This document shows positions 10,398-19,554 of a stretch of 64,000 bases of DNA, piece by piece. The notes under the pieces are model-generated. The model was not told the DNA's origin, did no database searches, and saw only the letters and a list, made by a program, of their open reading frames with translations. Every line of letters begins with the position of its first letter. Position 1 is the stretch's first letter. Both the position numbers and the translations under genes were made by a program. This DNA comes from Strigamia acuminata. Taxonomy: Eukaryota > Arthropoda > Chilopoda > Geophilomorpha > Linotaeniidae. The DNA is taken from assembly GCA_949358305.1 (NCBI GenBank), contig OX442314.1:60461369-60525368 (forward strand), written 5' to 3'.

Positions 10398-12035
10398 TGT
10401 GACGATTCTACTTTTGGGCCAATTTATTAGTCCTTTTAAGATAGATAATTCGGTTTATACAAGACGTTGCTAAGTTTAGCAACAACCTAACCGAGATAAG
10501 CTACGGAAGCCTTTACAAACATGAATATGTGATCGAAACAACCTAACCGAGATAAGCTACGGAAGCCTTTACAAACATGAATATGTGATCGAATAGAAAT
10601 AACTTACAGTTTTAGTGTGACTTAACATATTTATTACTAAATATTAAGGATAACAGTAAATGGGTTCTTGACGCGTGTAAACGGGCGGCATCAACTGGTT
10701 GAGGATCCGGGCGAAGCCAGAGGGATACGGCTGACTTGCGGCATCGTCACAAATATCGCTACGGAGACGTATTTGGTCCGCAGCTCGAATATCTAATAAT
10801 ACGAAGAGTCCTTCGTATGGAAAGGAATATTCTGTAGAATATTCCAGGTCAAATAAATACAAAGTGATTAGTGGAATACAACAAATGAATTGTTGTATAA
10901 ATATTAATGGGGCGGGGACAGTCACGACAGTCGACAGGACCGTCGCGGGAGTTGTTGAGGCTCCATCCGCCAGCATGCCTTACGACGACAAGATCTCGTG
11001 ATCAGGCGCCGAGTATTTGTTTGTACGCTTTACATCGCTATCGGTGGTACCAACCACCGGGTAAACATTCCTATGGATTTACCAATTCCAGGATTACCAA
11101 TACCTGAGTAATTGTTTAACGAAATGTCTTCACGGACAATTCTCACGGGCTACCAACCCGGCGTAGTGTGCCTTTAAATATGCCATTCACCGACCACTAA
11201 AGTACGGAAGGACCTATGATACGCAATTCGCCCTGGAATAGCATTTGTCCGTGTTTGTTTCGTGCTCGGGTGGGACCTCCCGCACACACGCTCTTGGCAG
11301 AGCGTCTGACCCTCGTCCGAGGAATCGCTCAGATAGATGCGACTATCACCGATCATATAGTTTGACATTTATTTAACGGGTTAGTCAATCCCGTACATGA
11401 GCACTACACTATGCCACCGTATGAAATCCTACTGTCCCTTAGAACAGCTGGCTAACACTACGGGGCCATTTCATGTTGTTAACATGTCTACAAGGTTAGC
11501 CTTCCCAGATGGGCCTTACAACAAGCAATAACGAGATAGTAAGTCTACATATCCATTGAGAGCTGAGGAGGCCTGATGTGTCGATAAGAAAGTGAAATCA
11601 AACGATAACAACAATTCAATTACAGACATTTACAGTTATCAAGCCAAGCCCTGGGGAAGTGGAAAACTGATGCTTATATAGTTCTGTAGAACTACTAGAT
11701 TGGCGACAGCCAATCAGCGTACGAATCGGCGGATTCGTGGGTCACTAGTCCGGACCTAATATGTGACTATGTCCAGATGGGCCCAGTTGGGGTCCGGAAG
11801 GGTCCGATTGGTTCCCTTCGACAGGTAAGTAAAGTGGACATTGATTCGATAGAATCAACATCATCAAGTAATTAATACTTAATTTATATCGAATAAAATA
11901 GTTATATTTTATTCACCGTGTCTAAATAATTATTTATCACACTTTTTAGTTTTTAACCGAGTTTGAAATACGCGCGTTGGTTAAACAGCGCCATCTATGG
12001 TGAACATTGACAACTATTGATTTGTAATCATCACA
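10398..12035 (-). repeat. 3' LTR of gypsy A (1,638 bp)
   Basis: Matches the other LTR (22,923-24,504) apart from a 56-bp tandem duplication (units 10,481-10,536 and 10,537-10,592). A minus-strand TATA-like CTATATAAG is at 11,673-11,681. Short ORFs inside it also occur in the other LTR and are not credible genes. Confidence 0.95.
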
Positions 12036-12777
12036 CATCCCCCGGTGACAAACATAGAGTTTACTAACTCTCGATTGTCATTCTTAATGGATAAGAATGT
12101 TCACCTAATTCTATCGAATTAATCCACTTGGTAAGTATTTTTTATTAACTTAATCATGTTATTTCTTTCAGAAACTTCGTCACCCGATTAGACTAATCGG
12201 CTTCTCTGCACGGCGCAACTCCAGGTTGCTAAGCGACGGAAATGGACTCGTCCGAACATGGATACATGTTCGAGAAAATACAAATTTCGATAGAAATTTT
12301 ATTTCTTCGTCAAATAAACTTATTCATAGCTTATTAATCAACAAGATAATCAATAAAAATAAATTTATGCAAACTTTATTTATCGAAAATCTAAACTACT
12401 AATTTTTTATTACGATTGTCATAAAAAATTAACGAATTTCAACTTGAAATTTTTCAACGCTTTGATCAAAGCAAAAACAAACACAATTTTCACAAATAAT
12501 TATGAAAAATAAACTAAACAATCACACAGATATTAATATGATTAATTCAAATAAACATCCAAATTGAATTCGAAAAACAAAACAAATTAAATTGAATCCA
12601 ATTTTAAAATTAAACTATACTCGTTCGAGTATTTAATGATTAGTTCAAAATCTTGAAACCAAACAAACACAACACTCATGAGAATATTTCGTAATTGCAA
12701 AAAACACAACAAAACACTTGGATTATTTTAGTCAAAAATATCCACTCGGAAAAATAACGAATGTTAATTTGTCCCTT
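12036..12777 (-). other. Noncoding 3' region and polypurine tract of gypsy A
   Basis: The minus strand has the purine-rich CACCGGGGGA (12,047-12,038) two bases before the 3' LTR, the expected plus-strand primer. The remainder is AT-rich with no ORF I trust. Confidence 0.7.
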
Positions 12778-14298
12778 TTAATCCTTCTTTTCGACTTCAG
12801 TCGGTTCCTTCACTTCTGGTTTCTCGACTTCGGCAGAAGTCAGGAAATCCGACTCTTCAGTCGCCTCTGTCGAGACGGCGGAAAACACGGCTTCCTCCGG
12901 CGCTTCAATCTCCTCTGGGCTCGGAGGTGGGAACGGCAGATCCTCGAGCAACTCTGCCACGAAATCGACGACGGAAAGCAGCTCTTCGGCGTCTTCAAAC
13001 TGAGCGTCGTCCGAAGTCTCGGACTTAGACGCGATAGGAGCGCTCGACACGTCAGTTATGACCGCTGGAGGATCCTCCACGGGTTTAGACGGTGCTTCTA
13101 CGGCCTGTTGAAGCTTACGAGCTCGCCCTCGTGCCAAGATATTGGTTCGTTGAACCTTGGCGATTTCTCTTGCTCGGTCGAGCGTCAGACAGCCTCGTCC
13201 ACGCGACATCGTTCTGGGTCGAACGAATTCTTCCATGACCTCGCTTCCGGCGCTCTCGACGGCTTGGACAGTTTCAGTCGAAACTTCGGAGTCCTCGGAC
13301 GGCGGCGGTGATTGTCGAAGGAGTTCGACTCTTACGCCGGCGTTGGCTTCAGCGCGGGCCCAGGTGAGGAAGCGCGGGTCGATATAAACCGCTTCGCCAC
13401 GGCTGTTCAAAAACAATCGGCACTTGGGGCAGTGAGCCCAACATCGCTTCTCGTTAGGCTTAATGCCTTTCACCACGTGGGGCTGAACCTCCTTGCGCCA
13501 CGGCTCCGAACGCGGGCGCGTTTTCCTTCCACGGCAGTTTGGACAACGCATAAGCGAAGAACCTGCGGATGCACCGCAGCACCACCCACAGCCGACGCAA
13601 AATGGGCATATCGTCTCCGTGGCTTGGTCCGTCACGATGTTATCGTGAGGTATTCCGGCTGCCATGTCTCGTTCGCACTGCTCCTTGCGCAGGCGGGCCT
13701 TCTCATCCTTCTTTTTCGCTTTATTGGCCGCTCTGTACTCGCGGTTGCGAGAAACAGGCTCCGAATAACGCAGAGCGCCCGGTGGCGGCTCGTTCCATCC
13801 ATATTCTGATGCAGAAGACTCAGCACCAGCAGGAAGATGCGTAACCGACACTGATTGTCCCGTCACAGTCGGTGCAGTCGCATTCGACGTGTTGGCGACG
13901 GTGGGCGCCACGCTTGCAGTTGGCGGCCGAAATTCTGGCGAATGCGGGGCCAACGGGACGTTGATAACGTTCGCGGGCGGATACGCCACCTGGGCCAACG
14001 GGGCCATTTGCGCCGACTCATAAACGGTTGGCTGAGCAGAAGTGGACGGGGCCTGCATCATCGCATTCAAATCGAGCGGAAATCCGTCTGGATGGACACT
14101 GAGCCAATTTAGCGTCGCGAGTTGCAGCGGCGTCAGGGCGTACATCGAGGCGGGCGCCGTCGGTATCGGTTGGGCCCTCATGTAAGCACGTTCCGCTGAA
14201 CGGCGTTGCTCGTCACTAGACGAGGTGGACGAGCTGGACGAGCTTTCATGACGGTGTCGTCGATGACTCCGTTTTGAGCGGTGTTTACCACCTCCCAT
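12778..14298 (-). CDS. Gypsy A third ORF: putative zinc-binding protein with CPFC/CPNC/CPKC domain
   Basis: A 506-residue protein from ATG 14,298 (MGGGKH). The N-terminus is Arg/His/Ser-rich (residues 5-35, SR-like), followed by a Pro/Ala-rich linker, a charged Lys/Arg/Glu helix (about 185-212), and a domain with three CxxC pairs: CPFC 231-234, CPNC 252-255, CPKC 290-293, ending in DPRF 307-310. An acidic, low-complexity tail follows. There is no signal peptide or membrane segment, so it is not an envelope protein. The CxxCxGxG spacing recalls DnaJ-type zinc centres, but I cannot assign a family. A splice-acceptor-like sequence (TTTGCGTCTGCAG) sits directly before the ATG, suggesting a spliced subgenomic mRNA. 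Nucleic-acid or RNA-protein binding is inference only. Confidence 0.75.
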   Translation of the reverse strand: MGGGKHRSKRSHRRHRHESSSSSSTSSSDEQRRSAERAYMRAQPIPTAPASMYALTPLQLATLNWLSVHPDGFPLDLNAMMQAPSTSAQPTVYESAQMAPLAQVAYPPANVINVPLAPHSPEFRPPTASVAPTVANTSNATAPTVTGQSVSVTHLPAGAESSASEYGWNEPPPGALRYSEPVSRNREYRAANKAKKKDEKARLRKEQCERDMAAGIPHDNIVTDQATETICPFCVGCGWCCGASAGSSLMRCPNCRGRKTRPRSEPWRKEVQPHVVKGIKPNEKRCWAHCPKCRLFLNSRGEAVYIDPRFLTWARAEANAGVRVELLRQSPPPSEDSEVSTETVQAVESAGSEVMEEFVRPRTMSRGRGCLTLDRAREIAKVQRTNILARGRARKLQQAVEAPSKPVEDPPAVITDVSSAPIASKSETSDDAQFEDAEELLSVVDFVAELLEDLPFPPPSPEEIEAPEEAVFSAVSTEATEESDFLTSAEVEKPEVKEPTEVEKKD

Positions 14299-15348
14299 CT
14301 GCAGACGCAAATAAATTATTTTATTAAAAATAATTCCACTCTAAATAATCATTCCTTGAGTCCAAAGAATTAAAACGTATTGTTCGCAACGAAAAATACA
14401 CAGCTCGAGTTATTTATAACCCCTAACACGTGACACTAATGAGTCACATTCCCCTTGTGTTTATGACACGAGAATGGACTCGCCTGACAGCGATTTTTCA
14501 TCGAAAATCGCAACTTGTTGAATTTTCAAAAGAAAAATCCCCTTAGTTTCTTTAAACTATTTAATCCAACTTCCGAGTATCAAAGATAACTTTTCGTATT
14601 AATTAATTAACACTTAGTCTAATGAATATCTCAAATCGAAAATTCACCGCTAAATAATTTATGCAAGCCTCGACCGCGACTTGATTTAAATAATTAGTGC
14701 CCACGTACTTAAACTTAATAAATAATTATTAAATTTAACCCAACTATTCGACTGAATAGCTAAACTTCCAGAGTGATTTAATGCCGATTCACGCTTATAA
14801 TACACGTGAATTTTTTAACTTTTATCGGGACGCCGATATTTTCAATTGTTGCAAACAATTTTTTCAATTCTTTGGTCAAAGAATATATTTGAAAACTACT
14901 TACTGTTGAAGCTTGTTTTCCTTGCTGAAGTCGCTAATTGAATTAGCGTGGAAATCTCGAGTCGAAAAATGAAGACGGGTCGAAGGGACGAAGTCACTAG
15001 TATCCGTGTTTTTTACGAAGTGTTTGTGTGCAATGAACCCTGGGAATTTTATTCCCTATTAATTGTCGGGTTCGAGGTTTAATCACACCTCGTAAGTCTC
15101 GTACCTTCGTAATTACGCGAGATTATCACTTTTCAAAGTAATTCTCTGTATTTTAATTAAAATACATATAAATCTGACCACATAATAAAATATTCTATCG
15201 AATATTTTGACTTATCGCAACAAATTCATATTTTAATACAAATTTCGATAAATATCGTAATATCTTGTCCCCCGGTGTTGAGATTATAAATCACTACACC
15301 TGTCTGACATGTAAATAATTACAGTCTTCAAGTTTTGAATAAAACTTA
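14299..15348 (-). other. Noncoding spacer between pol and ORF3 of gypsy A
   Basis: About 1 kb of AT-rich sequence. At 15,268-15,277 it has the plus-strand decamer TCCCCCGGTG, identical to the polypurine tract beside the 3' LTR (12,038-12,047). It lies 72 bp beyond the pol stop, where a simple gag-pol element would end. Confidence 0.7.
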
Positions 15349-18300
15349 TCAATTCCAACAGAACTTTGAGGCTTTTCCTCGTTGTTGGTATGGTTTTTTA
15401 AATACTACAGTGATGTTTCGCACGAAATTTTCATCTGCATATTTAGGATTTGGTTTTCGTTCTCGTCGTGGACGAGTGCTAGTTCGTGGAACTATCGGTT
15501 GGGGTTTGCGGGGTTTTCGAGGCGGTTTCTTTGGAACTTCGCCTCTTTTTAACGCCGCTTTCCTTTCCATAGCAGTTAATCGTTGTCTATGTCTATGTTT
15601 AGACTTAATGGGCGCAGATTTGTCAATTTGCACCGAAGTTGAGTCGGATAATTCCATTGGAATTTCTGAAGAAGTTTCAGGAATTAATTCCATTTCTTCA
15701 GCATCCGGAAGTTGATTACTTTCGTCCATCCATTTAGGATTTTCTTGAGGCGAGTAGGAGGCGGACTTTTGTCCTACTTTCCAAGTCTCAATCGGGTACG
15801 ACGGAGTATAGGGGTACAACGCTTTAATATTCACTGATTTTTCAATTGAACCATCAGCTAATTTGCGTAATTTATACGCTCCGCCAGGAAGTACTTTAGT
15901 AATTTCCCACGGACCATCTCTCTTCTCGGCAAATCCAGCGGAGATATTTTTATCTGCGCACGAGAGAATGTGAGTTTGTTTCCAAACTAAATCTCCAACT
16001 TCGAACTCCGTAATTACGAACTTTTGTTCGTGTATTTTTCTATGTCGTTCAAAATTCAATTGAATTCTGCGATGCATCTCTTGATGCGATCTGCGTAATA
16101 TATCTAATAATACTCTGACATATTTTTCTGGATTTTCTTTGTCAAATGGATTGGCATGTTTAATAATCCTTGGGTCGAAAGGTAATGTTACGATTCGTCC
16201 GGTGTTCAGTAACATCGGGCTTGAGCCCGTTGCTGCCGAAACATTATTTCGCATTGCGAATGCAAATTCGTCTAAATAACGCGGCCATTGCGTGTGCACA
16301 TCTGTGTACAGGGCCAGCATCGTCTTTATATCTCTATTGGCTCGCTCTGTCGGGTTCGCCTGAGCATGATACGTGCTCGTATGAGACGGGCGAATGTTGT
16401 ACATTTCGCAATACTCATTGTAAATATCGGAAACAAATTGTTTTCCGTTATCGCTCACAATCTTTTTGGGGTGTCCCCATCTGTTTGTAACAGATCTTAA
16501 TTCTTGAACGCAGTTAGCGCTCGTGGCTTTTGTCAAAGCCTTAATTTCAACGAACTTGGTACAATTGTCAATAATGACAAAAATATACTGGTTTTGGGAC
16601 CTTCCCGCGGGTTTTGGGCCCATCAAGTCCATATTAATACATTCCCAAGGATTGGTCATGTTGTGTGGCGTGTAAGGAGCTGCGTGCCTTTTCTGTTGAA
16701 TAGGCTTGTACTGAGCACAGTGCGTGCAGCTTTTGACGTAGTTCCTGACACTTCTACTCATACCAGGCCAGAAATATATTAAACGCGTTTTCTCAAGCGT
16801 CTTACTCATCCCAGCGTGACCGCTTAGGGGGTGGCCATGACAAGCGAAGAGTACTCGCTTTACAAGTGCACTGGGTACAACGGCTTTAAAGCCATTTCCC
16901 GAATCGTTTAATTCCTCTTCGAATGAAGGGTTAAAATAGATGATCATTTGATCACCATCAACTTCTTTTTTGTCTAAACAATAATTTTTGACTTTGTTTT
17001 TCCATTCTTTTATTTCAGATTGTGGTATCCCAACAACCTTGTTATTCAATAAATATTCTCGAATGCGTTTGCATTCATTATCTAGTAATTGAGCATTTAT
17101 TATTTCTCTCCTTGTAGGAGGGACTTCTTTAAGTACTTCAGTCAACGCACTGTACAAGGTTTCTTGTACTTCCTCCCCCTCCTTTTCTTCAGAACATTCT
17201 TTAGAATTTTCAGAAAAATAGGAACGCACACTAGCCAAATATTCTCGTTTTTCTGGGGCACGATTTAATGAAACAGAAGGATTTCCGTCCCACTCAGGCC
17301 AGTATTGTTTAATTTCGACAGGTTCCACATGATCTCGAAGAGGAATGTCTTCCTCTGTTAGTGGGGCTCTAGAAAGTGCATCTGCAACTTGGTTAGCAGC
17401 ACCTTTTCGAAAAACAATTTTAAAATTTCCACATTGGATTCTTAAGGCCCATCGGCCAAATTTCCCAGATGGTTCAGGCGTTCGCATCAACCATTTCAGT
17501 GCTTCTGCATCTGACTCTAAAGTGAATGTACCATATTCGAGATATGGTTTAAATCGATCAATAGCCCACACAACTGCGAGACATTCGAGTTCCGGCGTTG
17601 TATAACGCTTCTCCGCTCCACGTAAAACTCTGCTTGCATAAGCTACAGGTTTGGGTACAGAAATGTTTTTCTGCTTCTTTTCATCGAATATATCGACGTC
17701 TTGGCAAAGGACAGCTCCTAAGCCTTCATGTGAAGCGTCAGTCATGACAACAAATGGTAAAGTCATATCTGGTTTGTGTAGACAATTGTCACCACAAAGT
17801 AGCTCTTTAATTTTATTAAAAGCTTCTGCCTGCTCATCTCCCCATTCAAATGGAGTTTTCTCATTCATCATACGTGTGTATGGTGCGGCAATAGTTCCGT
17901 GATTTGGAACAAACTTCCTGAAGAAGTTAGTCATGCCGTGAAAGCGCTGAATGTCTTTAGCACACGTGGGGGTGGGAAATTTCATAATCGCCGATATTTT
18001 ATCGGGATCACCGAAGAGACCTTCGGGTTTAATCCAGTGGCCCAAGAATTTTAATTCTGTACGCCCAAAACGAGATTTCGCTTTATTTATTGTCATGTTG
18101 GCTTGGTTAAGCCTTTCTAGAACATCTCGAACGTGTTTGAGATGATCATCCCAATTATCTGAATACACAATTACGTCATCCAAATAAACTAACGCGTAGT
18201 CTTGCAAAGCTGAGCCTAAAATGCCTTCCATCAGACGCTGGAAAGTACAAGGCGCATTGCAAAGGCCAAACGGCATTCGCACAAACTGATATGGACCATT

Positions 18301-19548
18301 TGGCGTGTAAAATGCCGTCTTTGGTCGATCTTCTTTACACATCTCGACTTGGTAGTAACCTTTGACAAGGTCAATTGACGTAAAATACCTAGCAGGACCA
18401 GTATTATGCAATAAAAGGTCAATACTTGGCATTTGTATTACTTCGACTTCGGTGATGGCATTTAGCCACCGGTAGTCAATGCACATCCTATACGAGCCGT
18501 CAGGCTTCGCAACAATGACGGGATGACTTATGAAGGGCCCCTTGGCCTTTTCAATGAGTCCATCCTGTTCCAATTCTGCAGCTAGTTTGGTCATAATGGC
18601 TCTCTTGGCCGGGTTATACATTCTATACTGCATTTTGGGCAATGAATGCCCTTCTTTGAACTTAATACGATGCTGGGTCACGTTAGTGCACCCAACTTGA
18701 TCACGAAATACATTCGATATCGATTTAACCACTTCGCGAAGTGCTAATCTTTGCTCCGGAGGGCAGTCGCTCTCCTCAACTAATTTTTCATCCCAAGTCA
18801 ACACAGGAGTGTCTGTTAACTCAATTGAGTTGAGAATGGACGACAGTCCTAAATAATCGAAAGTAATTCGATTTAACGGGGCGAGGGCCAAATTGGCTTC
18901 TTCCGACTCATAAGGGGCGGACCAATTAGGTTTATCTGCACAAGAGAACTCTTGTAAATGTGGATGCGGACTAATTTTCTGTCTGCGCATGAAATTGTGA
19001 CCAAGTATCAAGCCACAAACTCGTTTTGCTAAAACGATGAAATTCATTGGTGTAAATTCATCAGCCCATTGCACGCACAAAGTTATTTGTCCGACAGGCT
19101 TGTGTGCTACGCCTACAGCGTTAACCAACATATTTCTAGGGGCTTCTTGCAAAAATTCTGGCAAAGCCTGAGTTTCAGACAAGAGTTGTTCCCCAATGTA
19201 ACATTGAGATGCTCCTGTATCCATGAGCGCGTTGTAGGTGAGCCCACCAATTGTGATCTTCATTCGAGGATCATCTTTATTATTACCCAAAGTAATATTG
19301 TGCAAATTATTACCACCTATGACTCTGTTGAGTCGGCGGAGTCTACAGAATTTCTTCGTGTAGCACTTGTGTGGAAACAATGTCAGATTTTTTAATTGTT
19401 CTGTCATTTCTTGCAGATTTTCCTCTACTCCGCCACTATGACTAGTGGCTACTTCAAGACAAGTTGTGTCTACATCCATAAACAAAGATTCCGACGTAGC
19501 ATTAGCCACTTCTGGGGGATGGAATAAACCTTCGTCCCCCGGATCTAG
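15349..19548 (-). CDS. pol: Gypsy A pol polyprotein (PR-RT-RNase H-integrase), expressed by -1 frameshift
   Basis: The frame opens at the gag frameshift site and runs about 1,399 codons. In the numbering from the GTG at 19,509: protease DTGA (97-100), reverse transcriptase with YLDD (442-445), RNase H starting near TDAS (590), integrase zinc finger HHCC (891-931), catalytic D961, D1020 and E1055, then a C-terminal DLVWKQTHILS...KRDGP segment and a basic tail. Every catalytic motif is intact. There is no ATG at the start of the frame, as expected for a frameshifted product. The integrase C-terminus is clearly related to that of gypsy C. Confidence 0.95.
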   Translation of the reverse strand, partial: LDPGDEGLFHPPEVANATSESLFMDVDTTCLEVATSHSGGVEENLQEMTEQLKNLTLFPHKCYTKKFCRLRRLNRVIGGNNLHNITLGNNKDDPRMKITIGGLTYNALMDTGASQCYIGEQLLSETQALPEFLQEAPRNMLVNAVGVAHKPVGQITLCVQWADEFTPMNFIVLAKRVCGLILGHNFMRRQKISPHPHLQEFSCADKPNWSAPYESEEANLALAPLNRITFDYLGLSSILNSIELTDTPVLTWDEKLVEESDCPPEQRLALREVVKSISNVFRDQVGCTNVTQHRIKFKEGHSLPKMQYRMYNPAKRAIMTKLAAELEQDGLIEKAKGPFISHPVIVAKPDGSYRMCIDYRWLNAITEVEVIQMPSIDLLLHNTGPARYFTSIDLVKGYYQVEMCKEDRPKTAFYTPNGPYQFVRMPFGLCNAPCTFQRLMEGILGSALQDYALVYLDDVIVYSDNWDDHLKHVRDVLERLNQANMTINKAKSRFGRTELKFLGHWIKPEGLFGDPDKISAIMKFPTPTCAKDIQRFHGMTNFFRKFVPNHGTIAAPYTRMMNEKTPFEWGDEQAEAFNKIKELLCGDNCLHKPDMTLPFVVMTDASHEGLGAVLCQDVDIFDEKKQKNISVPKPVAYASRVLRGAEKRYTTPELECLAVVWAIDRFKPYLEYGTFTLESDAEALKWLMRTPEPSGKFGRWALRIQCGNFKIVFRKGAANQVADALSRAPLTEEDIPLRDHVEPVEIKQYWPEWDGNPSVSLNRAPEKREYLASVRSYFSENSKECSEEKEGEEVQETLYSALTEVLKEVPPTRREIINAQLLDNECKRIREYLLNNKVVGIPQSEIKEWKNKVKNYCLDKKEVDGDQMIIYFNPSFEEELNDSGNGFKAVVPSALVKRVLFACHGHPLSGHAGMSKTLEKTRLIYFWPGMSRSVRNYVKSCTHCAQYKPIQQKRHAAPYTPHNMTNPWECINMDLMGPKPAGRSQNQYIFVIIDNCTKFVEIKALTKATSANCVQELRSVTNRWGHPKKIVSDNGKQFVSDIYNEYCEMYNIRPSHTSTYHAQANPTERANRDIKTMLALYTDVHTQWPRYLDEFAFAMRNNVSAATGSSPMLLNTGRIVTLPFDPRIIKHANPFDKENPEKYVRVLLDILRRSHQEMHRRIQLNFERHRKIHEQKFVITEFEVGDLVWKQTHILSCADKNISAGFAEKRDGPWEITKVLPGGAYKLRKLADGSIEKSVNIKALYPYTPSYPIETWKVGQKSASYSPQENPKWMDESNQLPDAEEMELIPETSSEIPMELSDSTSVQIDKSAPIKSKHRHRQRLTAMERKAALKRGEVPKKPPRKPRKPQPIVPRTSTRPRRERKPNPKYADENFVRNITVVFKKPYQQRGKASKFCWN

Positions 19549-19554
19549 TTTTTT
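19514..19554 (-). promoter_or_regulatory. -1 programmed ribosomal frameshift signal between gag and pol
   Basis: The slippery heptamer A-AAA-AAC (minus 19,554-19,548) is in the gag frame and is followed at once by the gag TAG. Seven bases later a 6-bp GC stem (GGGGGA at 19,540-19,535 pairing with TCCCCC at 19,519-19,514) encloses a 15-base loop. Slipping back one base enters the pol frame, which is then open. Sequence, spacing and frame all fit known retroviral-type signals. Confidence 0.85.

Noticed and set aside
10644-10976. 110-codon ORF in the gypsy A LTR (also at 23,113-23,445) as a gene
   Set aside because: It lies wholly in the LTR, is duplicated only because LTRs are, and has no recognisable features.
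12778-14298. Third ORF of gypsy A as an envelope gene
   Set aside because: It sits where env would be, but it has no signal peptide, transmembrane segment or furin-type site. The Cys pattern is of CxxC zinc type.
19535-19540. Third CCCCCGG copy as another polypurine tract
   Set aside because: It lies inside the frameshift stem at the gag-pol border and shares only part of the decamer, so pairing in the stem explains it better.
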